From Dehalococcoidia bacterium (GTDB lineage: Bacteria > Chloroflexota > Dehalococcoidia > SZUA-161 > SpSt-899), in contig JALPXQ010000003.1 of the NCBI GenBank assembly GCA_023271515.1, positions 1-38,906 on the forward strand: 38,906 bases of DNA. Reading direction: 5' to 3'. This document shows, piece after piece, positions 9,014 through 18,589 of the stretch. Position 1 is the first letter of the stretch. Every line of letters begins with the position of its first letter. Under the pieces are notes generated by a model. That model ran no database searches. It was not told the DNA's origin and saw nothing but the letters and a program-made list of their open reading frames with translations. The position numbers and the translations under genes were made by a program.

Positions 9014-9114
9014 TCGCCAATCGCAGCCCTCGGCGGCGCTCGTACCGCCGGCAGTAACCCGGGTGCTGGTTCTGAGTTCTGAATAATCAATACTCAAAAA
9101 GGAGTGATTATCTC

Positions 9115-10263
9115 ATGGAAACACTAACCCCTTTCAAAGAAGCAGTCGATGTTGTGCTGGAGGCTGGTGGTGAACCGCTGAGGACATGTTACCAGTGTGG
9201 TCTTTGCAGCGGCACCTGCCCCTGGAACCTGGTGAGGAGTTTCATCGTCCGCAGGATTATTCATCAGGCGCAGCTGGGGCTGGTTGATTTTGAGAGCGAA
9301 GAAGTATGGCAGTGCGCCACCTGCGGGGCCTGTGTGAAGCGCTGTCCCCGCGGTGTGGAGATAATTGATATCATGAGGGCGCTACGCAAGGTTATCGCCG
9401 AGGTGGGTGTAGCCAAGGTTCCTGATTCGCTGCGGATCAGTGTGAAAAATATTTCGTCTCTAGGTAACCCACAGGGAGAGGCACCGGAGAAGAGGGGGGA
9501 TTGGGCAAAGGACCGGGATATAAGGACATTTACCGAAGGTACGGATCTGCTGTATCTATCCTGCTGTGTCCCTGCTTATGATGGAAAGATTAGAAGGATA
9601 GCCCTGGCGACAACCGACATCCTCAATAAGGCAGGGATAGGTTTTGGTATCCTCGGTGAGAATGAATCCTGCTGCGGTGAGAGCGTTCGCAAATCGGGGA
9701 GTGAAACGGTGTTCCAATCCCTGGCCGAAAGCAACATTGAGACATTTACTAAGAATGGCGTGGAGCGTATCATGGTCAGTTCTCCTCACTGTTACCACAG
9801 TTTCAAGAATGAGTATCCCGAATTTGGAGGGAAGTTCGAGGTGATCCATTCCACCCAGTATCTATGGGAGCTCATCAAGGAAAAGAAGATAGAATTCAAG
9901 CGGGAACTCAATAAGAAGGTTGCTTATTCCGACCCCTGTTACCTCGGTCGACACAATGATATTTATGATGCTCCCCGTGACGTTCTAAAGAGTATCCCCG
10001 GATTGGAGTTGATGGAGCTTCCGGATTCTCACGAGCAGGCTGTTTGCTGTGGTGGAGGTGGGGGGAGGATCTGGATGGACACCCCAAAGGGGGAGAGGTT
10101 CTCGGATTTGCGGCTGGAGCAGGCGCTGGAGATGGGGGCGGATGTGTTGGCGGTTGCCTGCCCTTACTGCATGCTTAACTTCGATGACAGCGTGCTCACC
10201 ATGAGTAAAGAGAGCCTCATCGAGATCAAGGATGTTGCGGAATTAGTTCAGGAGGCCATTTGA
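9115..10263 (+). CDS. Fused HdrC-HdrB (HdrD-like) heterodisulfide reductase subunit
   Basis: N-terminal HdrC-type cluster pair (CYQCGLCSGTCP, CATCGACVKRCP), then two CCG domains (SCCVPA...CCGE; DPCYLGRH...CCGGGGG...CPYC). Confidence 0.9.
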   Translation: METLTPFKEAVDVVLEAGGEPLRTCYQCGLCSGTCPWNLVRSFIVRRIIHQAQLGLVDFESEEVWQCATCGACVKRCPRGVEIIDIMRALRKVIAEVGVAKVPDSLRISVKNISSLGNPQGEAPEKRGDWAKDRDIRTFTEGTDLLYLSCCVPAYDGKIRRIALATTDILNKAGIGFGILGENESCCGESVRKSGSETVFQSLAESNIETFTKNGVERIMVSSPHCYHSFKNEYPEFGGKFEVIHSTQYLWELIKEKKIEFKRELNKKVAYSDPCYLGRHNDIYDAPRDVLKSIPGLELMELPDSHEQAVCCGGGGGRIWMDTPKGERFSDLRLEQALEMGADVLAVACPYCMLNFDDSVLTMSKESLIEIKDVAELVQEAI

Positions 10264-10276
10264 TTGGGGGTTCAAG

Positions 10277-12235
10277 ATGCGGGAGCCTAGAATTGGCGTA
10301 TATGTATGTCATTGCGGCAGTAATATAGCCGGAACGGTTGATGTCGAGGAGGTTGTCGGCTCTGCCCGGGACCTGGATGGTGTAGCGGTGGCTCGTGACT
10401 ACAAGTTCTGCTGCTCCGACCCCGGTCAGGATATGATCAGGGCGGATATTGCAAAGTTGGGGCTCAATCGTATAGTTGTCGCCGCCTGCTCACCGACGAT
10501 GCACGAGGTTACCTTCCGCCGTGTCTGTCAGGATTCGGGAATAAACCCCTATTTATTTGAGATGGCAAATATTCGGGAGCAATGCTCCTGGGTGACCGAG
10601 GATAAGGGAAAGGCTACCGAGAAGGCTAAATCACTGCTGGGCGCTGCGGTAAGGCGGGTTTTCTATCAGCAGCCATTGGAGACCAGAAAGGTTTCGATCA
10701 ATCCCAGTGCCCTGGTGGTGGGTGGGGGTATCGCGGGCATTCAGGCGGCCCTGAAGATCGCTGATGCCGGGTACAAGGTATACCTCGTGGAGCGCGAGCC
10801 CACCATTGGAGGGCATATGGCACAACTGGATAAGACCTTCCCTACCCTGGATTGTTCCAGTTGCATTCTCACACCAAAGATGACACTGGTGGGTTCTCAT
10901 CCTAATATCGAGCTGATGACCTACTCTGAAGTGGATGAGGTTTCGGGCTATATCGGGAATTTCAAGGTCAAGATCAGGAAGAAGGCAAGGTTTGTCGATG
11001 AGAAGAAGTGTAACGGGTGCGGCATATGTCAGGAGAAATGCCCCTTCAAAGCCGATAGCGAGTTTGATGCTGGAATGGGCAAGAGAAAGGTTATTTATAC
11101 CCCCTTTGCGCAGGCGGTGCCCAATATACCGGTCATTGACCGGGAACACTGCGTCTATTTTCTAAAGGGCAAGTGTCGTGCCTGTGAGAGGTTCTGCGAG
11201 GTAGGGGCTATTGATTTTGAGCAGGAAGACAGAATTGTTGAGGTAGAGGTAGGGACAATAATCCTGGCCACCGGTTATGGCGTTTTTGATCCCACCCCTA
11301 TTTATCAGTACGGCTATAAGCGGCTGGATAATGTTATCACGAGTCTAGAGTTCGAAAGACTGGTTAGCTCGACCGGACCGACAGATGGCAAGATTGTGCT
11401 TAAGGATGGCTCCGCCCCTCGGAGCATTGCCATTATCCATTGCGTTGGCAGCCGCGACAAGAACTATCATGAGTACTGCTCTAATGTATGCTGTATGTAT
11501 TCCCTTAAATATTCTCACCTGATAAAGGAAAAGATCGATGCGGTGGTATACCAGTTGTACATCGATATGCGCTGCTTCGGTAAGGGCTATGAGGAATTCT
11601 ATAAGCGCCTCTCGGAGGAAGGTGTCTTCTTCGTACGAGGCAAGGTATCTGAAGTTACCGATGAGGCTGTCAATGAGGAGGAAGGGAGATTAACTGTGGT
11701 GGCTGAGGATACCCTGTTAGGTTCCATAATAAAGTTGCCTGTAGATATGGTCATCCTGTCCTGCGCCCTGGAGCCGCAACCGGATGCCGAGGCCATTGGC
11801 CGACTATTCAATGTCAGCCGCAGCGCTGACGGCTTTTTTATGGAGAAGCATTCCAAGCTGGATCCGGTTGCTACCATGAGCGATGGGATATTCCTGGCCG
11901 GTTGCTGCCAGGGTCCCAAGGATATACCCCATGCCGTAGCCCAGGGATTGTCTGCGGCTGGCGAGGCATTGTCCCTGATCAGCAAGGGGGAGGTGGAGAT
12001 CGAGGCGGCTACGGCGGTTATTGACGAGAGAATCTGCTCTGCCTGCCAGATTTGCAAACTCGTTTGCCCTTATAGCGCCATCTCGTTTGATGAGGAGAAG
12101 GTGGTGTGCCAGGTGAATGAGGCTCTGTGTAAGGGATGTGGTGCTTGCGTTGGCGGCTGTCCCGGCGACGCCATAAGCCTGAATCACTTTACGAATGAGC
12201 AGATCCTGGCTCAGATGGAGGGGATGCTGCTTTAG
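10277..12235 (+). CDS. hdrA: HdrA-like FAD/iron-sulfur subunit of heterodisulfide reductase
   Basis: GVYVCHCGSNIAG N-terminus, GGGIAGIQAAL FAD site, TLDCSSCILTPKM, internal and C-terminal 2x[4Fe-4S] ferredoxin domains. Confidence 0.93.
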   Translation: MREPRIGVYVCHCGSNIAGTVDVEEVVGSARDLDGVAVARDYKFCCSDPGQDMIRADIAKLGLNRIVVAACSPTMHEVTFRRVCQDSGINPYLFEMANIREQCSWVTEDKGKATEKAKSLLGAAVRRVFYQQPLETRKVSINPSALVVGGGIAGIQAALKIADAGYKVYLVEREPTIGGHMAQLDKTFPTLDCSSCILTPKMTLVGSHPNIELMTYSEVDEVSGYIGNFKVKIRKKARFVDEKKCNGCGICQEKCPFKADSEFDAGMGKRKVIYTPFAQAVPNIPVIDREHCVYFLKGKCRACERFCEVGAIDFEQEDRIVEVEVGTIILATGYGVFDPTPIYQYGYKRLDNVITSLEFERLVSSTGPTDGKIVLKDGSAPRSIAIIHCVGSRDKNYHEYCSNVCCMYSLKYSHLIKEKIDAVVYQLYIDMRCFGKGYEEFYKRLSEEGVFFVRGKVSEVTDEAVNEEEGRLTVVAEDTLLGSIIKLPVDMVILSCALEPQPDAEAIGRLFNVSRSADGFFMEKHSKLDPVATMSDGIFLAGCCQGPKDIPHAVAQGLSAAGEALSLISKGEVEIEAATAVIDERICSACQICKLVCPYSAISFDEEKVVCQVNEALCKGCGACVGGCPGDAISLNHFTNEQILAQMEGMLL

Positions 12236-13095
12236 TACTCGCTGGAGATGAAGCTCTTGATCTGGGCGTAGGTAAAGACCGGACCATCACGGCAGACATA
12301 GATATTCCCGATATTACATCTCCCGCATTTTCCTATTCCGCACTTCATCCTCTTCTCCAGCGTAGTTACCATTTGCTCCGGCCTGAAGCCGAGCTTCTCC
12401 AGAACGGGGAAGGTGAATCTTATCATAATCGGTGGGCCGCAAACGATGGCTATCGCATTCTCTGCTGAGGGAGCCACCTGCTCCAGTACCTGAGGGACGA
12501 ACCCCTCCCTTCCCTTCCAGCTTTCATCGCCTCGATCAACGGTGGTTACCATATTGACTGTCTCGTTGTTGCCCCATGCATCCAGGTCGTACTTGAAGCA
12601 GAGGTCGGCAGGAGAGCGCGCTCCATAGATAATGTGGATATCGTTGTATTTATCCCTGTTATCAAGGACATTCCAGATAAGAGACCTTAGTGGGGCCAGA
12701 CCGATGCCGCCGCCGACGAAAACGAGGTTTTTCCCCTGCAGGAGATCAAGGGGGAAGCTGTTGCCATAGGGCCCTCTGAAGCCGATTTCCGCGCCAACTC
12801 CAAGCCGGTGCAGGGCGTTGGTTACCTTGCCCACTCGCTGTAGAGTAAACTCGAGGTGGTCGCGCCGGGTGGGGCTCGATGAAATGCAGAAAGTCGCTTC
12901 GCCAACTCCGAAGACCGAGTATTCGCCGAATTGCCCCGACTCGAAGCTGAACTCATCTCTTAGCTTCTCATCCTTGAAATTGAAGTGGAAGGTTCTGACG
13001 CCAGGGGTTTCGTCAATTATCTTCTCAATCACCATTATATGCGGCAGGTATACATTACCCTGCGCCAGGAATCGGCTCCTATTGCTAGCTGTCAT
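12232..13095 (-). CDS. flxA: FAD/NAD(P)-binding iron-sulfur oxidoreductase, FlxA/hydrogenase-gamma-like
   Basis: FNR-like fold motifs (GGGIGLAPLRSLI, ICGPPIMI), C-terminal KCGIGKCGRCNIGNIYVCRDGPVF. Confidence 0.85.
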   Translation of the reverse strand: MTASNRSRFLAQGNVYLPHIMVIEKIIDETPGVRTFHFNFKDEKLRDEFSFESGQFGEYSVFGVGEATFCISSSPTRRDHLEFTLQRVGKVTNALHRLGVGAEIGFRGPYGNSFPLDLLQGKNLVFVGGGIGLAPLRSLIWNVLDNRDKYNDIHIIYGARSPADLCFKYDLDAWGNNETVNMVTTVDRGDESWKGREGFVPQVLEQVAPSAENAIAIVCGPPIMIRFTFPVLEKLGFRPEQMVTTLEKRMKCGIGKCGRCNIGNIYVCRDGPVFTYAQIKSFISSEY

Positions 13096-13110
13096 TGGTG
13101 ATCATCTCCC

Positions 13111-14127
13111 TTACCCGGGCAGTTGGCCTAAGGTCTGGCAAATATCCCAGTTCACCGGGCACAGACGAATACACCTTCCGCATCCCGTACAGGCGATAAC
13201 ATCAAAAGCCATGGGGTAGAACTCAAACTTGTGGCATACCTTCTGTCTCACCCGCTGCCATTTCTCCTCCCGGGGGTTTTCCATGGGCATTTTAGTATAT
13301 AGAGGGAAGGCACAGCTATCCCAGCACCTGAATCTGGCCCCCTCTTTCTTTACCATCTCGTCGCTTATATCAAAGCAATGGCAGGTGGGACAGAGAAAGG
13401 TGCAGATGCCACAGGCGATGCACTTGGCAGCCACCTTCTCCCAGTAGGTCTCATCTTCAAAGGTGGAGAGCAGTTTATGGCTCAGGTGCTGAGTGTCTAT
13501 CTTCCTGGTTACCTTGTCGTGGGCCTTCCCTTTCGCTTCGCTGGCTCTGGCTGTATCATCTTCGGTTGCATCTTCAAGCCCGGCAGTTAGCTCCATCAGC
13601 TGTTTGCCTTTATCACTTATCTCCTCGATCAAGAACTCATCACCGGTATCGGTGAGCATGAGATCAACATCATTTGATTCTCCTGGGCTGATACCCAGGG
13701 AGGTGCAGAAGCAGGTGTCATAGGGCTTAAGGCACCCCAGCCCGACCAGCACCGCGCCCTCTCTCCTGGGGAGGTAGTAGGGGTCTTGATATGCGTCGGT
13801 GAAGATATTGTCCAGTATAGCCAGAGACCGACCATCGCAGGGGCGGATCCCGAAAATCAATTGCTGGTGCTCTTGCGATGGTAGCTTTATACTGTGGCCT
13901 TCCTTCCCCTTCTGGAAGCGGAACATTTCCTCCACCGGTGGCAGGAAGTTGGCCTTGGGTGGTTTTGCGGTATTCCTATACCAATCCAGAAAGCCGGTAT
14001 CGCTGCCATCCCATAGACCCATCTGAGCGGTATCACCTTCATTGGAGGGAACAAATATGGTGTAGTCCTTGCTCCACTGGTGGAGAAGGTTTCCTAAATC
14101 CTTTTTGTTTATCTTCTTGTGATTCAT
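13111..14127 (-). CDS. flxB: 4Fe-4S dicluster protein, FlxB / sulfite-reductase-A-like
   Basis: CIACGICTFLCPTCHCFD and CTGCGRCIRLCPVNWD; IFGIRPCDGRSLAILD; operonic position next to flxA. Confidence 0.8.
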   Translation of the reverse strand: MNHKKINKKDLGNLLHQWSKDYTIFVPSNEGDTAQMGLWDGSDTGFLDWYRNTAKPPKANFLPPVEEMFRFQKGKEGHSIKLPSQEHQQLIFGIRPCDGRSLAILDNIFTDAYQDPYYLPRREGAVLVGLGCLKPYDTCFCTSLGISPGESNDVDLMLTDTGDEFLIEEISDKGKQLMELTAGLEDATEDDTARASEAKGKAHDKVTRKIDTQHLSHKLLSTFEDETYWEKVAAKCIACGICTFLCPTCHCFDISDEMVKKEGARFRCWDSCAFPLYTKMPMENPREEKWQRVRQKVCHKFEFYPMAFDVIACTGCGRCIRLCPVNWDICQTLGQLPG

Positions 14128-14129
14128 TT

Positions 14130-15125
14130 TTATCTGATCAAATCCTTGGCCTCTTCCTGTTCATAGTGGGTCATTAATGGGGGCGCATCCTTAGCCATCC
14201 CTGCCTTGAAGTGGAATAGCTCATCCACCAGATCATACATCTCTCTGGTCAGGCTTCTCAAAGGAATATTCACCGGGCAGGAGCGCTCGCACTCCCCGCA
14301 ATCGCTGCACCTTCCGGCAAGATGAATGGTTCTGATTGCCTGGAACATGAGGTTCTCCTGCCACCGCGGCACCGGCATCAGCCATTGAGGCTCACTCTCC
14401 TCGACAAAACAGCGCTGGCAGAAGCACGACGGACAGATGTTCCGGCAGGCATAACAGCGGATACAGCGGCGGAACTCTCTTCTCCAGAACTCCCACCTTT
14501 CCTGCGGGGATATCCCCTTGAGGATCCTCGCCTGACCCGCCGACCTTTCGGCAAATGGTGCGGTTGGCTCACCAAGGAGGATATCGTAATCCTGTGGGGT
14601 GGGGAACTCGCATCCGAGGCAGTTGTCAAAAAGAACATCGCTTATGGGGAATTCACTTGCCTTGCCGTCAACTGTTATGACTACCTTGTCGCCTTCTCTG
14701 ATGATATCATCCAGCTCATCTCTGTCTTTGCCGGTTAGCTTCTCTACCTTACGTAGTTCAATCATCCCGGGGCAGGGGATACCGAGGATCACCAGATTAT
14801 CCCGCCTGACCTTGTTGTCCTGTATCAGGCTGACGATGGAGCGGCCATCACATCCTTTGGCTACAATAGCAACCCGTCCCTTCAGTTTGGGCCCCTTGAG
14901 ATCTGGCCCCTTGATATCTGGCAGAAATACCGCGAGATTATTGACTATGAAGGGGTTGATCACCAGTCGGTCAAGGTCGCCTTTGTCTCTGGTGATTAAT
15001 GGAGTGGTGGTGAATTTCAGGCTTCCTGGTTCGAAGCCGATAATAAGGTCAACCTTATTTTGCTCCAGCAGGGCTCCAGCCTCATGCCGCAGCTTCTGTT
15101 GTATTTTGTTGTTGCTGTTCATCAA
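14130..15125 (-). CDS. flxC: FlxC / FrhB-like iron-sulfur protein
   Basis: CIRCYACRNICPSCFCQRCF and CSDCGECERSCPVNIP; VAKGCDGRSI...; operonic with flxB and mvhD-like genes. Confidence 0.8.
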   Translation of the reverse strand: MMNSNNKIQQKLRHEAGALLEQNKVDLIIGFEPGSLKFTTTPLITRDKGDLDRLVINPFIVNNLAVFLPDIKGPDLKGPKLKGRVAIVAKGCDGRSIVSLIQDNKVRRDNLVILGIPCPGMIELRKVEKLTGKDRDELDDIIREGDKVVITVDGKASEFPISDVLFDNCLGCEFPTPQDYDILLGEPTAPFAERSAGQARILKGISPQERWEFWRREFRRCIRCYACRNICPSCFCQRCFVEESEPQWLMPVPRWQENLMFQAIRTIHLAGRCSDCGECERSCPVNIPLRSLTREMYDLVDELFHFKAGMAKDAPPLMTHYEQEEAKDLIR

Positions 15126-15531
15126 ACAATCGGTTGGGCCCGATTTCTCTTAGCCCCTCTGTTACCTCGGTAACCACCTCCACAAATTTTCCCGCCTCTG
15201 AAGCCGAGATCCAGCTTGCCTGAATCCGCTCAGGTTCTATGCCCATATACTCCAAGAACTTCTTGGTTATCGCTACCCTTCTTCGAGCACGGTAGTTCCC
15301 CGTTTGATAGTGACAATCACCGGGGTGGCAGCCCGAGATCAGGACGCCATCGAAACCCAGTTGCAGGGCCTTGAGGATGAAGAGGGGATCGACTCTCCCG
15401 GAGCAAGGAACCTTTATTATCCGTATGTTGGGGGGATACTTCTTACGGCTGGTTCCGGCCAGGTCGGCGCCGCCATAGCTGCACCACTTGCATAGAAAAC
15501 CAACTAGCTGTGGCTCCCATTCCGTGTTCAA
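15082..15531 (-). CDS. flxD: MvhD/FlxD-like hydrogenase iron-sulfur subunit
   Basis: GFLCKWCSYGGADLAGTSRKKYPPNIRIIKVPCSGRVDPLFILKAL...GCHPGDCHY. The ORF extends to 15555 (TTG), but TTG at 15531 has a GGGAGC RBS and fits the promoter at 15565-15593 better. Confidence 0.85.
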   Translation of the reverse strand: MNTEWEPQLVGFLCKWCSYGGADLAGTSRKKYPPNIRIIKVPCSGRVDPLFILKALQLGFDGVLISGCHPGDCHYQTGNYRARRRVAITKKFLEYMGIEPERIQASWISASEAGKFVEVVTEVTEGLREIGPNRLFDEQQQQNTTEAAA

Positions 15532-15564
15532 TTCAGCTCCCAAAGCTGACTCCAAACCGCCAAA

Positions 15565-15593
15565 ATTATATCATAGGCGACAAGCGATATCAA
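15565..15593 (-). promoter_or_regulatory. Sigma70-type promoter driving the flxDCBA operon
   Basis: Minus strand: TTGATA (15593-15588), 17-nt spacer, TATAAT (15570-15565). Confidence 0.7.
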
Positions 15594-15716
15594 GGCGCCT
15601 GACAACGCACCTTGTGAGGTCTCAAATGACTGCGGCTGCCGAATGGGGGAGCGGTTGTGGAACTGGTGATCGGGGTCCGGTGCACAATTTGCCTGAAGCG
15701 GCGACACCACCGGCAC

Positions 15717-15745
15717 TTGACTATTTGACTTCAATCTGGTATAAT
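15717..15745 (+). promoter_or_regulatory. Sigma70-type promoter (distal, P1) upstream of the peptide ABC transporter
   Basis: TTGACT (15717-15722), 17-nt spacer, TATAAT (15740-15745), with a TGG just before the -10. Confidence 0.65.
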
Positions 15746-15809
15746 TGAGACCATGGATACAGCGAGAGGAAAGGGGATTTCAAGGGGAAAGAATTCCCCC
15801 TTGACTATC

Positions 15810-15838
15810 TTGACATGTAGAACTTCAGCATGTATACT
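15810..15838 (+). promoter_or_regulatory. Sigma70-type promoter (proximal, P2) upstream of the peptide ABC transporter
   Basis: TTGACA (15810-15815), 17-nt spacer, TATACT (15833-15838). Confidence 0.7.
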
Positions 15839-16010
15839 GTCTCTATAGAAATCTAGAAAAAGAGGCCGTGCAAGAGGTGAGGAGGAGCAAAGCCAGGATC
15901 GAGGCCATTGAAAGCGGGCCGGCCTCGAAAAGGGGGTGGGAGAATAGAGCAAGAGAGTTCATTCTAAGCCAGGGAAAAACATAAAAGTATAACAAAGGAG
16001 GTATAGGTAA

Positions 16011-18569
16011 ATGTCAAAAGTGAAAATCAGTATGTCAGTGTTGCTGACCGCTTTGGTGATGGTCAGTATGCTGGCAATGGGATGCCCGCCACGGGTGGTT
16101 GAGCCACCGGTGGTAGAGCCGCCAGTACGCATGGGGGCCTGGCTGGATGAGATTGTCGCCATCATCATGGATCACGACCTTGCGATCCCGAAGATCGCAG
16201 CAGGTGAGCTCCACCTGTTCGGTGACGACATAGCAGATCCCGAATTCTTCGAGAAGGTCGTGGCGCATCCAGAGATGGGCTACGAGAAACTGTTCGGGGT
16301 ATTTATGGAGTTGACCTTCAACCCCGCCGGGACCCCTGAGGATCCCACCTTCCGCGACGGCAGGCTCAATCCGTTCGCTGTCCCCCGGATACGGGAGGCG
16401 ATGAACTGGCTCCTCGATCGAGACTACATCGCCGAAGAGATCTGGAAGGGGATGGCGATTCCGAGGTATTTCCCCCTACATCCCGCCTTCCCCGACTATG
16501 CCAGAATTATCGACGTTGCCAGAGCACTCGAGCTCCGCTACGCCTACGACCCGGACAAGGGACGGGCAATAATCCTCGAGGAGATGGAGAAACTCGGTGC
16601 TGAGCTCATCGACGGCATCTGGCACTGGGAGATAGAGGGGGTGATGGAGCCGGTGGAGATAATCGTCCTTGGCCGGATCGAGGACGCCCGGAAAGAACTG
16701 GCCCACCACGTGACCGGGATACTGGAAGATCTGGGCTTTGTTGTCAAGGAGATGATCAAGACGGCAGCCGACGCGTCGCCGATCTGGCTCCACGGCCATC
16801 CCTATGACGGGCTGATGCACATCTACACCGGAGGCTGGATCGCCACCGTGATCTCCCGTGACCAGCGGGGAGTGTTTGACTTCTTCTACACCGAGAGGGG
16901 CATACCCCTCCCACTCTGGGAGTATACTAAACCCACTCCGGAGTTCGATGAGCTCGCCGAGAGGCTGGGCCTTGCCGACTACGAGTGCCTTGAGGAACGC
17001 GCCGCCATGATGGGAAGGGCCCTGGAACTGGTGATGCAGGACTCCCACCGGATATTTGTCGCCAATAGCGTGGGATTTATGCCGCGCCGGGCAGAGATCG
17101 CGCTTGCGTCCTGTCTTGCCGGGGGCATCGGCGGTGGCTGGCTCTGGGGGTTGACTATACGCTTCGAGTGCCCGGTTACGGGTGAAATTCAGCCAGGGGG
17201 ATCGGCGACCGTCGCCATGCCCAACCTTATGGTCGACCCCTGGAACCCGGTCGCCGGCTCCAACTGGCTCTTTGACTGGATGTTTAAACGGGCCATGTCC
17301 GAGTGGGGCGCGGCTCCGGATCCCTTCACGGGGCTATGGCATCCGCAGCGGCTCGAGCGAGCGGAGGTCTATGTAAGGGAGGGCCTGCCCGTCGGGGTAA
17401 CCCTTGACTGGGTAGACCTGCAGTTCGTCCCCGAGGCTATGGAGGTCCCGGCAGACGCCTGGGTTGACTGGTGTGCCGTGGAAGAGCGGTTCATCACTAA
17501 GGCCGAGGCCTCAGCAAAGGAAGGATGGGATCCCGAAAGGGCCACCGCCGACGCGAGAATCCGGGTTCACTATCCGGCCGACCTCTTCGACAAGGTGAAG
17601 TGGCACGACGGCAGCCCGCTTGACATGGGAGACTTCCTGATGCAGATGATTATTCATTTCGACAGGGCGAAGGAGGAGAGTCCCATCTTCGACCCCGCGT
17701 GGGTGCCGGAATACGAAACCTTCATGGAACACTTCCGCGGCGTGAGGATTGTAAGCGAGGATCCGCTTATCATCGAGTCCTACACCACTATGACCGCGCT
17801 GGATGCGGAGGTGATGGCTGCTGATTGGACCTGGTGGCCGGAGTATTTCCGTGGTCCTGGCGCCTGGCACAACGTGGCGCTGGGGGTACTTGCGGAGACG
17901 GCCGAGGAGCTTGCTTTTGGCTCCGCCAAGGCGGGCGATCTTGGGGTAGAGTGGATGAGCTTCATCGCCGGCCCGAGCCTGCCCATCCTTGAGCGGCACC
18001 TGGGCGAGGCCAAAGCGGGGGGCTGGATCCCTTATGCGCCCACACTCGGCGAGTTTATAACCCCCGAGGAAGCCGCTGCCCGCTATGCCAACTTGCAGAA
18101 CTGGTTTGAGGAGAGAGGGCATTTCTGGCTCGCCACGGGGCCGTTTTACCTCCATGCAGCGTTTCCCGTTGAGGAAATTCTGCATCTCAAGCGGTTCCCC
18201 TATTTCCCCGACCCGGCGGATAAATGGGTAGGCTTTGTTGAGCCCCGGATCGCTGAGGTCGATGTTACCGGGCCCAGGGTGGTCACCGCCGGGGACGAGG
18301 CGGCCTTCGATATCGAGGTGACCTTCGAGGGTGAGCCCTACCCGGTGGCCGATGTAGACTTCGTGACCTATCTTCTGGTCGACGCCACGGGTGAAATCGT
18401 CCATGTCGGTGAGGCCGTGGCAGTCCGGGATGGGCTGTGGCAGGTGGTGCTCCCCGGAGCATTGACCGCTGGACTGGTTGCAGGCTCCACCAGCCTGGAG
18501 GTGATCGTCGCACCTATAGTTGTCGCCATTCCCACCTTCGATGCGGCAATGTTTGTGCTGCTCCCATAA
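16011..18569 (+). CDS. Oligopeptide-type ABC transporter substrate-binding lipoprotein, motif order permuted relative to SBP_bac_5, with C-terminal Ig-like extension
   Basis: Lipobox LAMGC, RIREAMNWLLDRDYI, KWHDGSPLDMGDF and TGPFYL motifs; directly upstream of DppBCDF-like genes. Confidence 0.85.
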   Translation: MSKVKISMSVLLTALVMVSMLAMGCPPRVVEPPVVEPPVRMGAWLDEIVAIIMDHDLAIPKIAAGELHLFGDDIADPEFFEKVVAHPEMGYEKLFGVFMELTFNPAGTPEDPTFRDGRLNPFAVPRIREAMNWLLDRDYIAEEIWKGMAIPRYFPLHPAFPDYARIIDVARALELRYAYDPDKGRAIILEEMEKLGAELIDGIWHWEIEGVMEPVEIIVLGRIEDARKELAHHVTGILEDLGFVVKEMIKTAADASPIWLHGHPYDGLMHIYTGGWIATVISRDQRGVFDFFYTERGIPLPLWEYTKPTPEFDELAERLGLADYECLEERAAMMGRALELVMQDSHRIFVANSVGFMPRRAEIALASCLAGGIGGGWLWGLTIRFECPVTGEIQPGGSATVAMPNLMVDPWNPVAGSNWLFDWMFKRAMSEWGAAPDPFTGLWHPQRLERAEVYVREGLPVGVTLDWVDLQFVPEAMEVPADAWVDWCAVEERFITKAEASAKEGWDPERATADARIRVHYPADLFDKVKWHDGSPLDMGDFLMQMIIHFDRAKEESPIFDPAWVPEYETFMEHFRGVRIVSEDPLIIESYTTMTALDAEVMAADWTWWPEYFRGPGAWHNVALGVLAETAEELAFGSAKAGDLGVEWMSFIAGPSLPILERHLGEAKAGGWIPYAPTLGEFITPEEAAARYANLQNWFEERGHFWLATGPFYLHAAFPVEEILHLKRFPYFPDPADKWVGFVEPRIAEVDVTGPRVVTAGDEAAFDIEVTFEGEPYPVADVDFVTYLLVDATGEIVHVGEAVAVRDGLWQVVLPGALTAGLVAGSTSLEVIVAPIVVAIPTFDAAMFVLLP

Positions 18570-18589
18570 GGGGAAAACAATAACAAGGC

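Noticed and set aside
9031-9050. CGGCGG...CCGCCG hairpin between hydE and the Hdr gene as terminator
   Set aside because: Only a 6-bp stem with an 8-nt loop and no T-tract; too weak to call.
17511-18404. Minus-strand 297-aa ORF antisense to the SBP gene
   Set aside because: No recognisable domain; high-GC shadow ORF. The SBP frame is strongly supported.
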